64,000 nt of DNA from Gaiella sp. (GTDB taxonomy: Bacteria; Actinomycetota; Thermoleophilia; Gaiellales; Gaiellaceae), in assembly GCA_027493885.1 (NCBI GenBank), contig JAOSJZ010000001.1, positions 3,094,622 to 3,158,621 of the forward strand, in the 5' to 3' direction. The first letter of the stretch is position 1. Each line of letters opens with the position of its first letter. Both the position numbers and the translations under genes were made by a program. Shown in pieces: positions 17,808-26,048 of the stretch. The notes beneath the pieces are model-generated. The model saw only the letters and a list, made by a program, of their open reading frames with translations, was not told the DNA's origin and searched no databases.

Positions 17808-18623
17808 ATGGGCGACATCGGTCGTGAAGGCGAGGCTGCGGAGGCCGTGGACGATCCGGTCGGCGTTCTCGCGGGGGCGCTTGCCGGGGGCGCGGTCGAG
17901 GTCGTCGATCTCACGCAGCCGTTGAGCGAGGCGACGCCGGTGATCGAGCTGCCGCCGCATCTGGTGCCGATCCCGCCGTTGCGGGTGCATGCGGGGCCGC
18001 GCTACGGCGATCTGCCCGATGCGTGGAACTGGCTCGAGCTGGCCGAGCACATCGGCACGCATGTGGATGCGCCGATTCATTGGTTTACGGGGCGGGACGG
18101 GCTCGACATGGCATCCGTTCCCGCGGGGCGCCTGGTCGGGCCGGCGGTTGTCCTCGACCGTCGTGCGGAGGTGGCCGCCGACCCGGAGGATCTGCTCTCC
18201 GTCGAGGACGTGCTCGCCTGGCAGCGAGAGCACGGTCCGCTTCCGGAGGGGGGTTGGCTGCTGGTGAGGACGGATTGGGACCGGCGGGCCGACGACCGCG
18301 AGCTGTTTCTGAACGGTGGCGTGACGCCGGGGTTCGATGCCGAGTGTGCGCGCTGGCTCGCCCACGAGTCGCCGCTCTCCGGTGTCGGTGTGCAGACGGT
18401 GGGGATCGACGCCGGGCGGGCGCACGGGTTCGAGCCGCCGTTTCCGATGCACTATCACCTGCTGGGCGCGGGGAAGCTGGGCTTGACCCAGCTGGCGGCG
18501 CTCGATCGCCTGCCGGTGCGCGGCGCGCTGCTGGTCGTCGCTCCGCTGCGCCTGGTGGGGGGCACGGGCAGCCCGGCGCGGGTGCTCGCGTTCGTTCCCG
18601 GCGGCGACGGGGCGTCTGCATGA
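17808..18623 (+). CDS. Cyclase family protein (kynurenine-formamidase-like metal hydrolase)
   Basis: About 271 residues; ATG 17808 is used, with GTG 17805 as an equal alternative. An N-terminal VDLTQPLSEATPV strand precedes HIGTHVDAPIHW, the H-x-G-T-H-x-D-x-P-x-H zinc motif of the cyclase/KynB family. Later GIDAGRAHGFEPPFPMHYHLLG supplies further ligands and LTQLAALDRLPVRGALLVV the C-terminal strand. Members hydrolyse N-formyl bonds, cyclic amides or isatin-type rings. The gene overlaps the molybdopterin oxidoreductase by ATGA, so the two products probably act in succession on one substrate. Confidence 0.87.
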   Translation: MGDIGREGEAAEAVDDPVGVLAGALAGGAVEVVDLTQPLSEATPVIELPPHLVPIPPLRVHAGPRYGDLPDAWNWLELAEHIGTHVDAPIHWFTGRDGLDMASVPAGRLVGPAVVLDRRAEVAADPEDLLSVEDVLAWQREHGPLPEGGWLLVRTDWDRRADDRELFLNGGVTPGFDAECARWLAHESPLSGVGVQTVGIDAGRAHGFEPPFPMHYHLLGAGKLGLTQLAALDRLPVRGALLVVAPLRLVGGTGSPARVLAFVPGGDGASA

Positions 18624-20746
18624 CGGTCGCACCGCCCGGGACGGGCACGGCGGTCGTCCGTACGACCTGCCGCGCGTGCGGTCATGGCGGCTGTGGGGTG
18701 TTCGCGGTGGTCGAGGACGGGCGCCTCGTGGAGCTCCGGCCGGATCGCGAGCATCCGGTGAGCAAGGGCTACACGTGCAAGAAGGCGCACGCGTACGGAG
18801 AGCTTCAGTACCACCCGGGGCGGTTGCTGCATCCGCTGCGGCGCGTGGGTGCGCGGGGCGAGGGCAGCTGGCAGCGGATTCCGTGGGACGAGGCGCTCGG
18901 GCTGGTGGCGGAGCGCCTGAACGCGATCAAGGCGGAGTCGGGCGCGGAGTCGGTCGTGTTCGGGCATGGCACCGGTCGCGACTTCCACCGTTTTCTGTAC
19001 CGGGTCTCGAACCTGTTCGGCACGCCGAACGTGCTCACGCCGGGGCACATGTGCTACCTGCCGCGGATCGCGATCTCGAAGCTCCTCGGGATGGAGATTC
19101 CGCTGTGCGACTACGACAGCAAGCCGCGCTGCGTGATCGCCTGGGGGAGCAACCACCTGGTCTCGAATCCGGACGAGAACAAGGGGATCAACCTCGCGAA
19201 GACGCTTTCTGCCGGTGCGAAGCTGATCGTCGTCGACCCGCGCCGCAACCGGCTGGCCGAGAAGGCTGACCTGTGGCTCCGGCTGCGTCCGGGCACCGAT
19301 GCCGCGCTCGCGCTCGGGATGCTGCACGTGATCGTCGAGGAGGGCCTGTACGACCGCGGGTTCGTCGAGCGCTGGACGACGGGGTTCGACGCGCTGCGGG
19401 AGCGGCTGGCCGAGTACACCCCGGGTCGCGTCGAGGAGATCACGTGGGTGCCGGCCGAGCAGGTCGTGCAGGCGGCCCGGCTGTATGCGCAGACGAAGCC
19501 GGCCGCGCTGCAGTGGGGGGTCGGCGTCGAACAGAACGTCAACTGCGTCGACGCCGACCGCGCGCTGATCTACCTCGTCGCGCTGACCGGCAACCTCGAC
19601 GTGCCCGGCGGAAACGTGATCTTCGGGCTGCCGCCCATGCTGCCGCGGGCCGAGTTCGCGCTCTTCTCCGAGCTTCCGGCCGGGCAGCGGGCGAAGCTGC
19701 TCGGCGGCGACCGCTACCGGCTGGCGGCGACGATCGACCGCCTGACGCCGCACGTCGTCTGGGACGCGATCGAGTCCGGCGAGCCGTATCCGGTGCGCGC
19801 GCTCGTGATCTTCGCGAGCAACACGCTGACAGCGCGCGAGAACGCCCGCCGCGCCTACGAGGCGCTCGAGCGGGTCGAGTTCCTCGTCACGGCGGACATC
19901 TTTCCGACACCGACGACGGAGCTCGCCGACGTCGTGCTGCCCGCCGCCACCTGGCTCGAGAACGACAACATCGCCGACTACTGGAAGGTGCACGGCTACG
20001 CGTTCCCGCGCAGGGCGGTGGTCGAGCCGGAGGGCGAGGCCTGGCCCGACCACAGGATCCTGAACGAGCTCGGCAAGAAGCTCGGCTTCGAGGACCGGTT
20101 CTGGGACACCGTCGAGGACTCCCTCGACTTCATCCTCGAGCCCGCCGGTCTCACCTGGGAGGAGTTCCGGGAGCTGCCGTACCTGCAGCGCCCGCCCGAG
20201 TACCGCAAGTACGAGCAGCACGGCTTTGCGAGCCGCTCGGGCAAGCTCGACCTGTACCTCGAGCAGTACGAGGAGTGGGGCTACGACCCGCTCCCCAAGC
20301 ACGTCGAGCCGCCCGAGAGCCCGCTCCGCGAGCCCGCCTTCGTCGAGCGCTACCCGCTCGTGCTCACGACCGGCCAGCGCATCCTCAACTACTTCGGCTC
20401 GGAGCTACGGCAGTCGCCGACCCTGCGCAAGACCCACCCCGACCCGCTCGTCGAGATCCACCCGGACGCGGCCGCCGAGCGCGGGATCGAGAACGGCGAC
20501 TGGGTCTTCGTCGAGACCCCACGCGGGCGGATCACCATGCGAGCACGCGTCACCGACGCCGTCGACCCACGGGTCGCCGCCGCCGAGTTCGGCTGGTGGT
20601 TCCCCGAACAAGGGCCACCCGACTACGGCTGGGACCGGTCGAACGTCAACATCCTCACCGACGACGCCCCACCACTCGACCCCGGCATGGGCGCAACGAA
20701 CCTCCGAGGGCTCATGTGCCAGATCACCCTGACCGACGCGGCGTGA
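18620..20746 (+). CDS. Molybdopterin-dependent oxidoreductase (DMSO reductase family, acetylene-hydratase/transhydroxylase-like)
   Basis: A 708-residue single-subunit Mo/W enzyme. An N-terminal cluster motif (Cys at about residues 17, 20, 25 and 53) gives C-x2-C-x4-C-x27-C, one residue longer than the usual C-x2-C-x3-C. Then come VFGHGTGRDFHRF, TPGHMCYLPR (the Cys near residue 143 is a possible metal ligand), IAWGSNHLVSNPDE, VVDPRRNRLAEKADLWLRLRPGTD and the C-terminal molydopterin-dinucleotide-binding barrel (LTTGQRILNYFGSE to FGWWFPEQG). No Tat signal and no membrane or electron-transfer partner are nearby, so it is probably cytoplasmic. Related enzymes hydrate or hydroxylate without external electron acceptors. 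The coupled cyclase gene suggests ring chemistry. Confidence 0.88.
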   Translation: MTVAPPGTGTAVVRTTCRACGHGGCGVFAVVEDGRLVELRPDREHPVSKGYTCKKAHAYGELQYHPGRLLHPLRRVGARGEGSWQRIPWDEALGLVAERLNAIKAESGAESVVFGHGTGRDFHRFLYRVSNLFGTPNVLTPGHMCYLPRIAISKLLGMEIPLCDYDSKPRCVIAWGSNHLVSNPDENKGINLAKTLSAGAKLIVVDPRRNRLAEKADLWLRLRPGTDAALALGMLHVIVEEGLYDRGFVERWTTGFDALRERLAEYTPGRVEEITWVPAEQVVQAARLYAQTKPAALQWGVGVEQNVNCVDADRALIYLVALTGNLDVPGGNVIFGLPPMLPRAEFALFSELPAGQRAKLLGGDRYRLAATIDRLTPHVVWDAIESGEPYPVRALVIFASNTLTARENARRAYEALERVEFLVTADIFPTPTTELADVVLPAATWLENDNIADYWKVHGYAFPRRAVVEPEGEAWPDHRILNELGKKLGFEDRFWDTVEDSLDFILEPAGLTWEEFRELPYLQRPPEYRKYEQHGFASRSGKLDLYLEQYEEWGYDPLPKHVEPPESPLREPAFVERYPLVLTTGQRILNYFGSELRQSPTLRKTHPDPLVEIHPDAAAERGIENGDWVFVETPRGRITMRARVTDAVDPRVAAAEFGWWFPEQGPPDYGWDRSNVNILTDDAPPLDPGMGATNLRGLMCQITLTDAA

Positions 20747-20802
20747 ACGACGCCGCGCCGGCCTCCTGATCCGGCCGCGCTCCCTCGCGGCACTCGTACA
20801 AA

Positions 20803-20829
20803 GGAGGGCCGCCCTGCGGGCGGCCCTCC
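20803..20829. terminator. Bidirectional hairpin terminator
   Basis: GGAGGGCCGCCC, loop TGC, GGGCGGCCCTCC: a 12-bp perfect stem flanked by AAA on the left and GGTTTG on the right. It lies in the 113-bp gap between the converging molybdoenzyme and binding-protein genes, where a terminator for both directions is expected. Confidence 0.8.
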
Positions 20830-20859
20830 GGTTTGCATGGCGTCCGGTGCGCCGACCGC

Positions 20860-21882
20860 TTACTTGATCGGCTTGGTGGGAAGGAAGCCGGGCGCGTAGA
20901 CCTCGTTGCGGGTGACGCGATTCTTGGGCTTGAAGAAGCTGTTGACGATGCTCGTCGTGGCATCGACGCGCTTCGGGTCGATGTAGCCGAGCCCCTTCTC
21001 CTTCGTCACCGCGGTGCGGCTGTAGCGCTTCATCAGCCGGAGCTCCTGCGCCGCGAGCGCGTAGTCGGCCAGCGGGACGTGCTTCTGCAGGATCGCTCCC
21101 GCCTGTCCCGGGTTGTCGAGCGACCAGCGCAGTCCCTTCAGGAGCGCCGCGGTGAAGCGTCTTACCTCGGCCGGGTTGTTCCTGAGCTTCGTGTCGCTGA
21201 CCATCAGGCAGTTGCCCATCAAGCCGGGCACGACGGAGGCGACGGGGAACGACCTCAAGGGGTCGCCGCCGATCGCGGCGCGCACCGTGGGCATGCCGAC
21301 GACGAACTGCTCGTAGATGTCGATCTTCTTGGCGGCCAGCAGGGCGGGGCCCGTCTGCGGCGTCGTCGGCACGAACGTGACCTTGCTCGCGTCGATCCCG
21401 GCCTTCTTGGCGGTGTACGGGAAGAGGACGGCGCCCGTCGCGCCCGGCGGGGCGCCGAGCGTCCTGCCTTCGAAGTCCTTCCACGTGTTGATGCCGCTGT
21501 CCCGCCGGGCGAGATAGGAGGCAAGCGTGGACTGCTGGATGTTCGCCACGCATTTCACCGGCAGTCCGGCGTTCGCCCGTGCGAGCACCACGGCCGTGAA
21601 GTCGCCGGGACCGTAGTCGACCTGACCGGAGGAGACGAGGGTGGCCACGTTGACCGTGCCCGTGCCGGGCGTGATCGAGACGTCGAAGCCGGCGTCGCGG
21701 AAGTAGCCCTTCTCCAGGGCGACGTACGCGTACGCCTCTCGGCCGAGCGTCCCGAACGACGTCGAGTACTTGATCTTGACGACCTCGGCGCCCTGGCTGG
21801 CGCCGGCGACTCCGGTGACGAGAACCGAGGCGAGCGCCACCGTGACGGCGACGAGCAGCCTCGGACCAAGCCGCGTGATCAC
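20860..21882 (-). CDS. ABC transporter substrate-binding protein (NMT1/SsuA type), orphan paralogue
   Basis: About 340 residues from GTG 21882, chosen because AGGAGGTGG (which covers the earlier in-frame GTG 21891) then sits 5 bp upstream, exactly as in the paralogue at 16731. Signal segment RLLVAVTVALASVLVTGVAGAS, mature protein with STSFGTLGREAYAYVALEKG, LARANAGLPVKCVANIQQ, VTFVPTTPQTGP, KHVPLADYALAAQELRLMKR. It is intact, whereas the paralogue has an indel. No permease or ATPase gene is adjacent, so it probably docks to the transporter at 13952-15709 with a different ligand preference or under different control. The upstream AT-rich motif is shared with that operon. Confidence 0.92.
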   Translation of the reverse strand: MITRLGPRLLVAVTVALASVLVTGVAGASQGAEVVKIKYSTSFGTLGREAYAYVALEKGYFRDAGFDVSITPGTGTVNVATLVSSGQVDYGPGDFTAVVLARANAGLPVKCVANIQQSTLASYLARRDSGINTWKDFEGRTLGAPPGATGAVLFPYTAKKAGIDASKVTFVPTTPQTGPALLAAKKIDIYEQFVVGMPTVRAAIGGDPLRSFPVASVVPGLMGNCLMVSDTKLRNNPAEVRRFTAALLKGLRWSLDNPGQAGAILQKHVPLADYALAAQELRLMKRYSRTAVTKEKGLGYIDPKRVDATTSIVNSFFKPKNRVTRNEVYAPGFLPTKPIK

Positions 21883-22033
21883 TCTAACCACCTCCTGTCG
21901 GGGATCGACCGGGTGCGACGGGACCTGCCTCCCTGCAATGCGAGCCGGATAGACCCCTGTCTGCCATCACCACTCGCATCCGATCCCACGACGCGACGCC
22001 TGACCACACCGGGCAAACCGTTGCGTCGGCACG

Positions 22034-22050
22034 AATATATATGATATCTC
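22034..22050. promoter_or_regulatory. Second copy of the 17-bp AT-rich motif
   Basis: AATATATATGATATCTC, identical to 16891-16907. It lies 152 bp before the orphan binding-protein start and 150 bp before the FAH gene on the other strand, so it could control both. The 316-bp gap holds nothing else coding except the gntR remnant at its right end. Confidence 0.65.
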
Positions 22051-22158
22051 CATTCTGTGGAGTGCTCGCCGAAGCTCGCAAGGGGAATCGTAGACACTCG
22101 TCGAACAGTCGGACCGGTTGTCGGCACGCGCATTGCGCCCACCTTCGAGCGCTCGAGC

Positions 22159-22203
22159 CGCACGTGCGAGATGGCTCGCGAGCGACGCGGCGGGATGGCG
22201 TGA
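22159..22203 (+). pseudogene. Remnant of a gntR 3' end
   Basis: These 45 bases align without gaps to the last 45 bases of the GntR gene at 17677-17721; I count 36 identities. Read in that frame they give RTCEMARERRGGMA and a stop, against RTYEMARERLGETA and a stop. The TGA overlaps the GTG of the next gene (GTGA). The rest of the regulator is missing: only about 110 bp separate the AT-rich motif from this fragment. A full gntR gene seems to have stood here and been deleted after duplication of the binding-protein/gntR module. Confidence 0.65.
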
Positions 22204-23093
22204 GGCTCGCCACGTTGAGAACGGTCGAAGGGCTGCGTCTCCACGTGCGCACGGAGCTCGGCTACGTGGATGTCGGCCGGGCGACGGGTGACGAGCGCCT
22301 GTCGACGCTCGCCGGGCTGCTCGGCGCGGGAGCGGACGGGCTCGAGGCGGCGGCTCGGGTCGCGCCGGGTGCGAGCAACGGCGTCGCCGACTTCGCTCCC
22401 GCGGTGCCCGCGCCGCCGAAGATCTTCTGCCTCGGCCGGAACTACCAGGAGCACGCCGACGAGATGAACAAGACCACCTCGGCCTGGCCCGAGGTCTTCG
22501 TCCGCTTCCCGTGTTGCCTCGCGGGGCCGTTCGACGACGTCTACCTGCCGTCGTTCTCCTCGCGCGCGGACTACGAGGGCGAGCTCGGCGTCGTCATCGG
22601 AGCTCGCTGCCGGCACGTGCCGGCCGAGCAGGCGCTCGAGGTGGTGGCCGGCTACGTCGTGCTCAACGACGTGTCCGTGCGCGACTGGCAACACCGCGGC
22701 CAGCAGTGGACGCCCGGGAAGAACTTCGAGGGGACGCTCCCGGTCGGGCCCGAGCTCGTCACCGCCGACGAGCTGGACCAGGCGGCTCTCGTCATCGAGA
22801 CGCACGTGAACGGCGAGCTCGTGCAGCACGCGCGGACGTCGGACATGATCGTCGGCGTCCCGGAGCTGATCAGCTTCCTGTCGACGTTCGTCACGCTCGA
22901 GCCGGGCGATCTGATCGCGACGGGCACGCCGAGCGGCGTCGGCACCGCCCGCGACGTCTTCCTCGACGAGGGCGACGTCGTGGAGGTGACGGTGGAGGGC
23001 ATCGGGACGATCCGGAATCGCATGCGAAAGGACGACCGGCGCCCGGCGAGCGACCGCTGGGTTCGGCTGGCCGAGGAGGCCGTCTCACGGTGA
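22200..23093 (+). CDS. Fumarylacetoacetate hydrolase (FAH) family protein, second copy
   Basis: 297 residues from GTG 22200, which overlaps the stop of the gntR remnant. Motifs: APPKIFCLGRNYQEHADEM at about residue 74, SRADYEGELGVVIG with the E-x-E metal ligands, VLNDVSVRDWQHRGQQWTPGKNFEGTLPVGP, DMIVGVPELISFLS, and PGDLIATGTPSGVG. This is the 2-hydroxyhepta-2,4-diene-1,7-dioate isomerase/ureidoglycolate-lyase-like branch of the family. It differs clearly from the first FAH protein at 4 kb, which lacks the GKNFEG loop, so the two probably act on different acids. It is the first gene of the operon running to 36.3 kb. Confidence 0.9.
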   Translation: MRLATLRTVEGLRLHVRTELGYVDVGRATGDERLSTLAGLLGAGADGLEAAARVAPGASNGVADFAPAVPAPPKIFCLGRNYQEHADEMNKTTSAWPEVFVRFPCCLAGPFDDVYLPSFSSRADYEGELGVVIGARCRHVPAEQALEVVAGYVVLNDVSVRDWQHRGQQWTPGKNFEGTLPVGPELVTADELDQAALVIETHVNGELVQHARTSDMIVGVPELISFLSTFVTLEPGDLIATGTPSGVGTARDVFLDEGDVVEVTVEGIGTIRNRMRKDDRRPASDRWVRLAEEAVSR

Positions 23094-24247
23094 GCGCTGC
23101 CGCGGCCGGGAACGCTCCCGACGTGTGCGTTGTGGGAGGCGGGCTGCTCGGCGCCGCGGCCGCGTACTTCGCCGCACGGTCAGGGCTCCGCGTCGTCCTC
23201 CTCGAGGAGCAGGAGCTCGCGGCAGGTGCCTCGGGAGCAGCGTTCGGCGGCGTCTCGTCGATGGTCTTCAGCTACTCCGAGACGCGCGTCCCCGACCACT
23301 ACGTCCAGCTCTCGCTGGCGAGCGTCCGTCTCTTCTCCGAGCTCGCGGACGAGCTCGGGCCTCCCCTGGACTACAAGGTGCTCGGGCAGATCGACCCGTT
23401 CTTCGACGAGACCGACCGTCCGTTTCGGGAGGAGCGCGCCCGGGGACTCCGGGAGGCCGGGTCTCCCGTGGAGCTGCTCTCGTCCGAGGAGCTGCACGAG
23501 ATCGAGCCGGCGCTGACCGGGGACATCGCCGGCGGCATGTGGTGCGCGACCGACGGGCACGTTACGCCCATCTGCGCCGTGTGGGCGCTCGCCGACGGCG
23601 CACGCAGGCACGGCGCCGAGCTCAGGGTCGGCGTGCGCGCGGAGGGGCTCGTCGTGGACGGGGAGCGGGTCGTCGGCGTTCGCACCTCGCAGGGCGTCGT
23701 CCACGCGGGGTGCGTGATCGCGTGCGGCGGCGCGGGAACGGCAGCGCTGGCCCAGGGCGTCGGCCTGCGGATCCCGCTCGACCTGAGCCGCGGGCAGATG
23801 GTCGTCACCGAGCGCATCCCCCGCCTGCTGCGGACGTCGCTCCACAACATGCAGCAGACGGCCGCCGGCACGGTGGTCATCGGCGTGACGCGCGAGCCGC
23901 GAGCCGACGACGTGCAGTCGACGCCGACGGGCATTCGCGAGATCGTGGCGACGGCGGCACGGTTGATCCCGGCGCTCGGCGGCGTCCGGGTCCTGCGGGC
24001 GTGGGCGGGTGTGCGCATCGTCCCGGCCGGCGGGTATCCGGTCTTCGGGCGGGTCGACGGCGTGGAGGGCCTGCTCGTCTGCGTCATGCACCGCGGCATC
24101 ACGCTCGGGCCGATCGTCGGGCAGATCCTCGCGGAGCTGGCTGCCGAGGGGAGGACCTCGTGGGATCTCGGGCCGTACTCGCCCGCCCGCCTTGCCGACC
24201 TCCCGGAAACGGTCTCGGTCGAGGAGAGCTTCTATGCGAGCCACTAG
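23090..24247 (+). CDS. FAD-dependent amine/amino-acid oxidoreductase (DAO family, HcnC-like)
   Basis: 385 residues from GTG 23090, coupled by GTGA. VCVVGGGLLGAAAAYFAARSG is the FAD loop, followed by GASGAAFGGVSS, DGHVTPICAVWALADGARRHG, ACGGAGTAALA, and near the C-terminus RAWAGVRIVPAGGYPVFG and MHRGITLGPIVGQ. It is closest to the beta subunits of opine/hydrogen-cyanide-synthase/D-amino-acid dehydrogenase complexes and to glycine/sarcosine oxidases. A clear paralogue lies at 26844; this copy lacks adjacent small iron-sulfur and HcnB-like partners, so it may share those at 28 kb or act alone. It oxidises a C-N bond to an imine. Confidence 0.88.
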   Translation: MSAAAAGNAPDVCVVGGGLLGAAAAYFAARSGLRVVLLEEQELAAGASGAAFGGVSSMVFSYSETRVPDHYVQLSLASVRLFSELADELGPPLDYKVLGQIDPFFDETDRPFREERARGLREAGSPVELLSSEELHEIEPALTGDIAGGMWCATDGHVTPICAVWALADGARRHGAELRVGVRAEGLVVDGERVVGVRTSQGVVHAGCVIACGGAGTAALAQGVGLRIPLDLSRGQMVVTERIPRLLRTSLHNMQQTAAGTVVIGVTREPRADDVQSTPTGIREIVATAARLIPALGGVRVLRAWAGVRIVPAGGYPVFGRVDGVEGLLVCVMHRGITLGPIVGQILAELAAEGRTSWDLGPYSPARLADLPETVSVEESFYASH

Positions 24248-26048
24248 CCCCGGCCCGGCGAGCGCAGAGGGTGTCGCGCTCGATCCGGTCCGCCTCGAGG
24301 TGATCCGCAACCAGCTCGACGGGATCGCCGAGGAGATGGAGGTCGCGCTCGTCCGCAGCGCCTACTCGAGCATCGTCAAGGAGGGTCACGACGCCTCGAC
24401 CGCGCTCTTCGACGCCTCCGGGGAGATGATCGCGCAGTCGACCTCCCTGCCCGCGCAGCTCGGGCTGATGGGGCCGGCGGTGCGCTCGATCCTCGCCCGC
24501 TTCCCCGTCGGCGAGATGGCAGACGGAGACGTCTTCATCTTGAACGACCCGTACGAGGGCGGAAGCCACATCCCCGACGTCTCGATCGTCGCGCCGGTCG
24601 TGCACGACGGCCGCGTCGCCGGCCTGACCGCGTCCATCGCGCACCACATGGACATGGGCGGCAAGTCGCCCGGCTCGCTGCCGACGGATTCGACGGAGGT
24701 CTTCCAGGAAGGGATCCGCTTTCCGCCCCTGCGGCTCTACCGAGCCGGAGTCCCGGACGAGGCGGTGCACGCGGTGCTCGAGCGGAACGTGCGCATCCCG
24801 GAGACCGTGCTCGGCGACCTGCGCGCGCAGCTCGCGGCGACCCACGTCGGCAGGACGCGCTTCGTCGCGCTCATCGACCGCTACGGCGCGGACGTGCTCG
24901 ATGCCGCCGTCGACGAGCTCCTCCGCCGCGGCGAGGCGATCGCACGCGCCCGCATCGAGCGAATCCCGGACGGCGCCTACACGTTCGAGGACTACCTCGA
25001 CAACGACGGGATCGACCTCGACACGCCCGTGGCGATCCGGGCAACGGTCATCGTGAGCGGTTCGGAGCTCACCGTCGACTTCACCGGCTCGAGCCCCCAG
25101 GTGCGCGGGCCGATGAACGCGGACACGTCGGCCGTGCACTCCGCGGTCTACTTCGTCGTTCGGGCGGTCGTGGGCGGCGACGCCCCGAGAAACGGCGGTG
25201 TCTATCGCCCGGTGACCCTCGTGCTCCCGCCGGGGACGGTCGTGAACCCGCTGCCCCCGGCACCCGTGAACGCCCGCACGCAGACGATGAAGCGCATCTG
25301 CGACGCGATGCTCGGCGCCCTCGTCCCCGCCGTCCCCGGGCGGATACCCGCCGCGCCCTCGGGGCTCGAGCGCGTGCTCATCTTCGGCGGGACGCAGCCG
25401 GAGACGGGCGAGCAGTTCGTCTGCTCCGATCTCGATACGGGCGGAAGCGGCGCAGGGCCGGAGTCCGACGGCGTCGACGTGATCCGCACCGACATCGGCA
25501 ACACGACGAACGTGCCCGCGGAGTCTCTCGAGCTCTCGTATCCGCTGCGGGTCCATCGCAGCTCGTTCCGCGAGGGCTCGGCGGGGGCCGGGCGCCGGCG
25601 AGGAGGCCTCGGACACGTGAAGGAGATCGAGATCCTGCACGGCCCCGTCTCGTTCACGATCAGGGAGAACCGCCACTACACGCGCCCCTGGGGGCTCTAC
25701 GGCGGCCTTCCCGGTGCGCTGAGCGTCGCCGAGATCCATCGCCGCGCGGGAGGCGTCGAGTCGGTGCCCGCGCTCGGCATGTACACGCTCTCCACCGGCG
25801 ACCGGATCGTCTGCCGGTGCTCGGGCGGCGCCGGCTACGGGGACCCGCTCGAGCGCGAGCCCGAGCTCGTGCTCGCCGACCTGCTCGACCACAAGCTCAC
25901 CCTGGCGGAGGCGCGGGAGGAGTACGGGGTGGTCGTCGCCGACGGGGCGGTCGACGGGGACGAGACCGAGGCCCTGCGCGCGCGCCTGCGCGACGGCCGC
26001 GGCCCCGTCGCGTGGATTTACGACCGCGGGGAGCTCGGTCGCACGTGA
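24234..26048 (+). CDS. hyuB: Hydantoinase/oxoprolinase subunit B (HyuB)
   Basis: 604 residues, intact, from ATG 24234, 14 bp inside the previous gene. Motifs: LEVIRNQLDGIAEEMEVALV, SSIVKEGHDASTALFD, FILNDPYEGGSHIPDV, IAHHMDMGGKSPGS, DFTGSSPQVRGPMNAD, GAGRRRGGLGH and GGAGYGDPLEREPE. There is no hyuA next to it, unlike the other two hyuB genes; the nearest is 3.6 kb downstream. It is highly similar along its whole length to the HyuB at 31743-33532 and much less so to the one at 6962. It most likely pairs with the HyuA at 29647 to give a second complex of altered specificity. Confidence 0.92.
   Translation: MRATSPGPASAEGVALDPVRLEVIRNQLDGIAEEMEVALVRSAYSSIVKEGHDASTALFDASGEMIAQSTSLPAQLGLMGPAVRSILARFPVGEMADGDVFILNDPYEGGSHIPDVSIVAPVVHDGRVAGLTASIAHHMDMGGKSPGSLPTDSTEVFQEGIRFPPLRLYRAGVPDEAVHAVLERNVRIPETVLGDLRAQLAATHVGRTRFVALIDRYGADVLDAAVDELLRRGEAIARARIERIPDGAYTFEDYLDNDGIDLDTPVAIRATVIVSGSELTVDFTGSSPQVRGPMNADTSAVHSAVYFVVRAVVGGDAPRNGGVYRPVTLVLPPGTVVNPLPPAPVNARTQTMKRICDAMLGALVPAVPGRIPAAPSGLERVLIFGGTQPETGEQFVCSDLDTGGSGAGPESDGVDVIRTDIGNTTNVPAESLELSYPLRVHRSSFREGSAGAGRRRGGLGHVKEIEILHGPVSFTIRENRHYTRPWGLYGGLPGALSVAEIHRRAGGVESVPALGMYTLSTGDRIVCRCSGGAGYGDPLEREPELVLADLLDHKLTLAEAREEYGVVVADGAVDGDETEALRARLRDGRGPVAWIYDRGELGRT

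Noticed and set aside
21883..22252. Minus-strand open frame of 122 codons upstream of the orphan binding protein
   Set aside because: It covers the AT-rich motif and is antisense to the FAH start; the translation has no family features.
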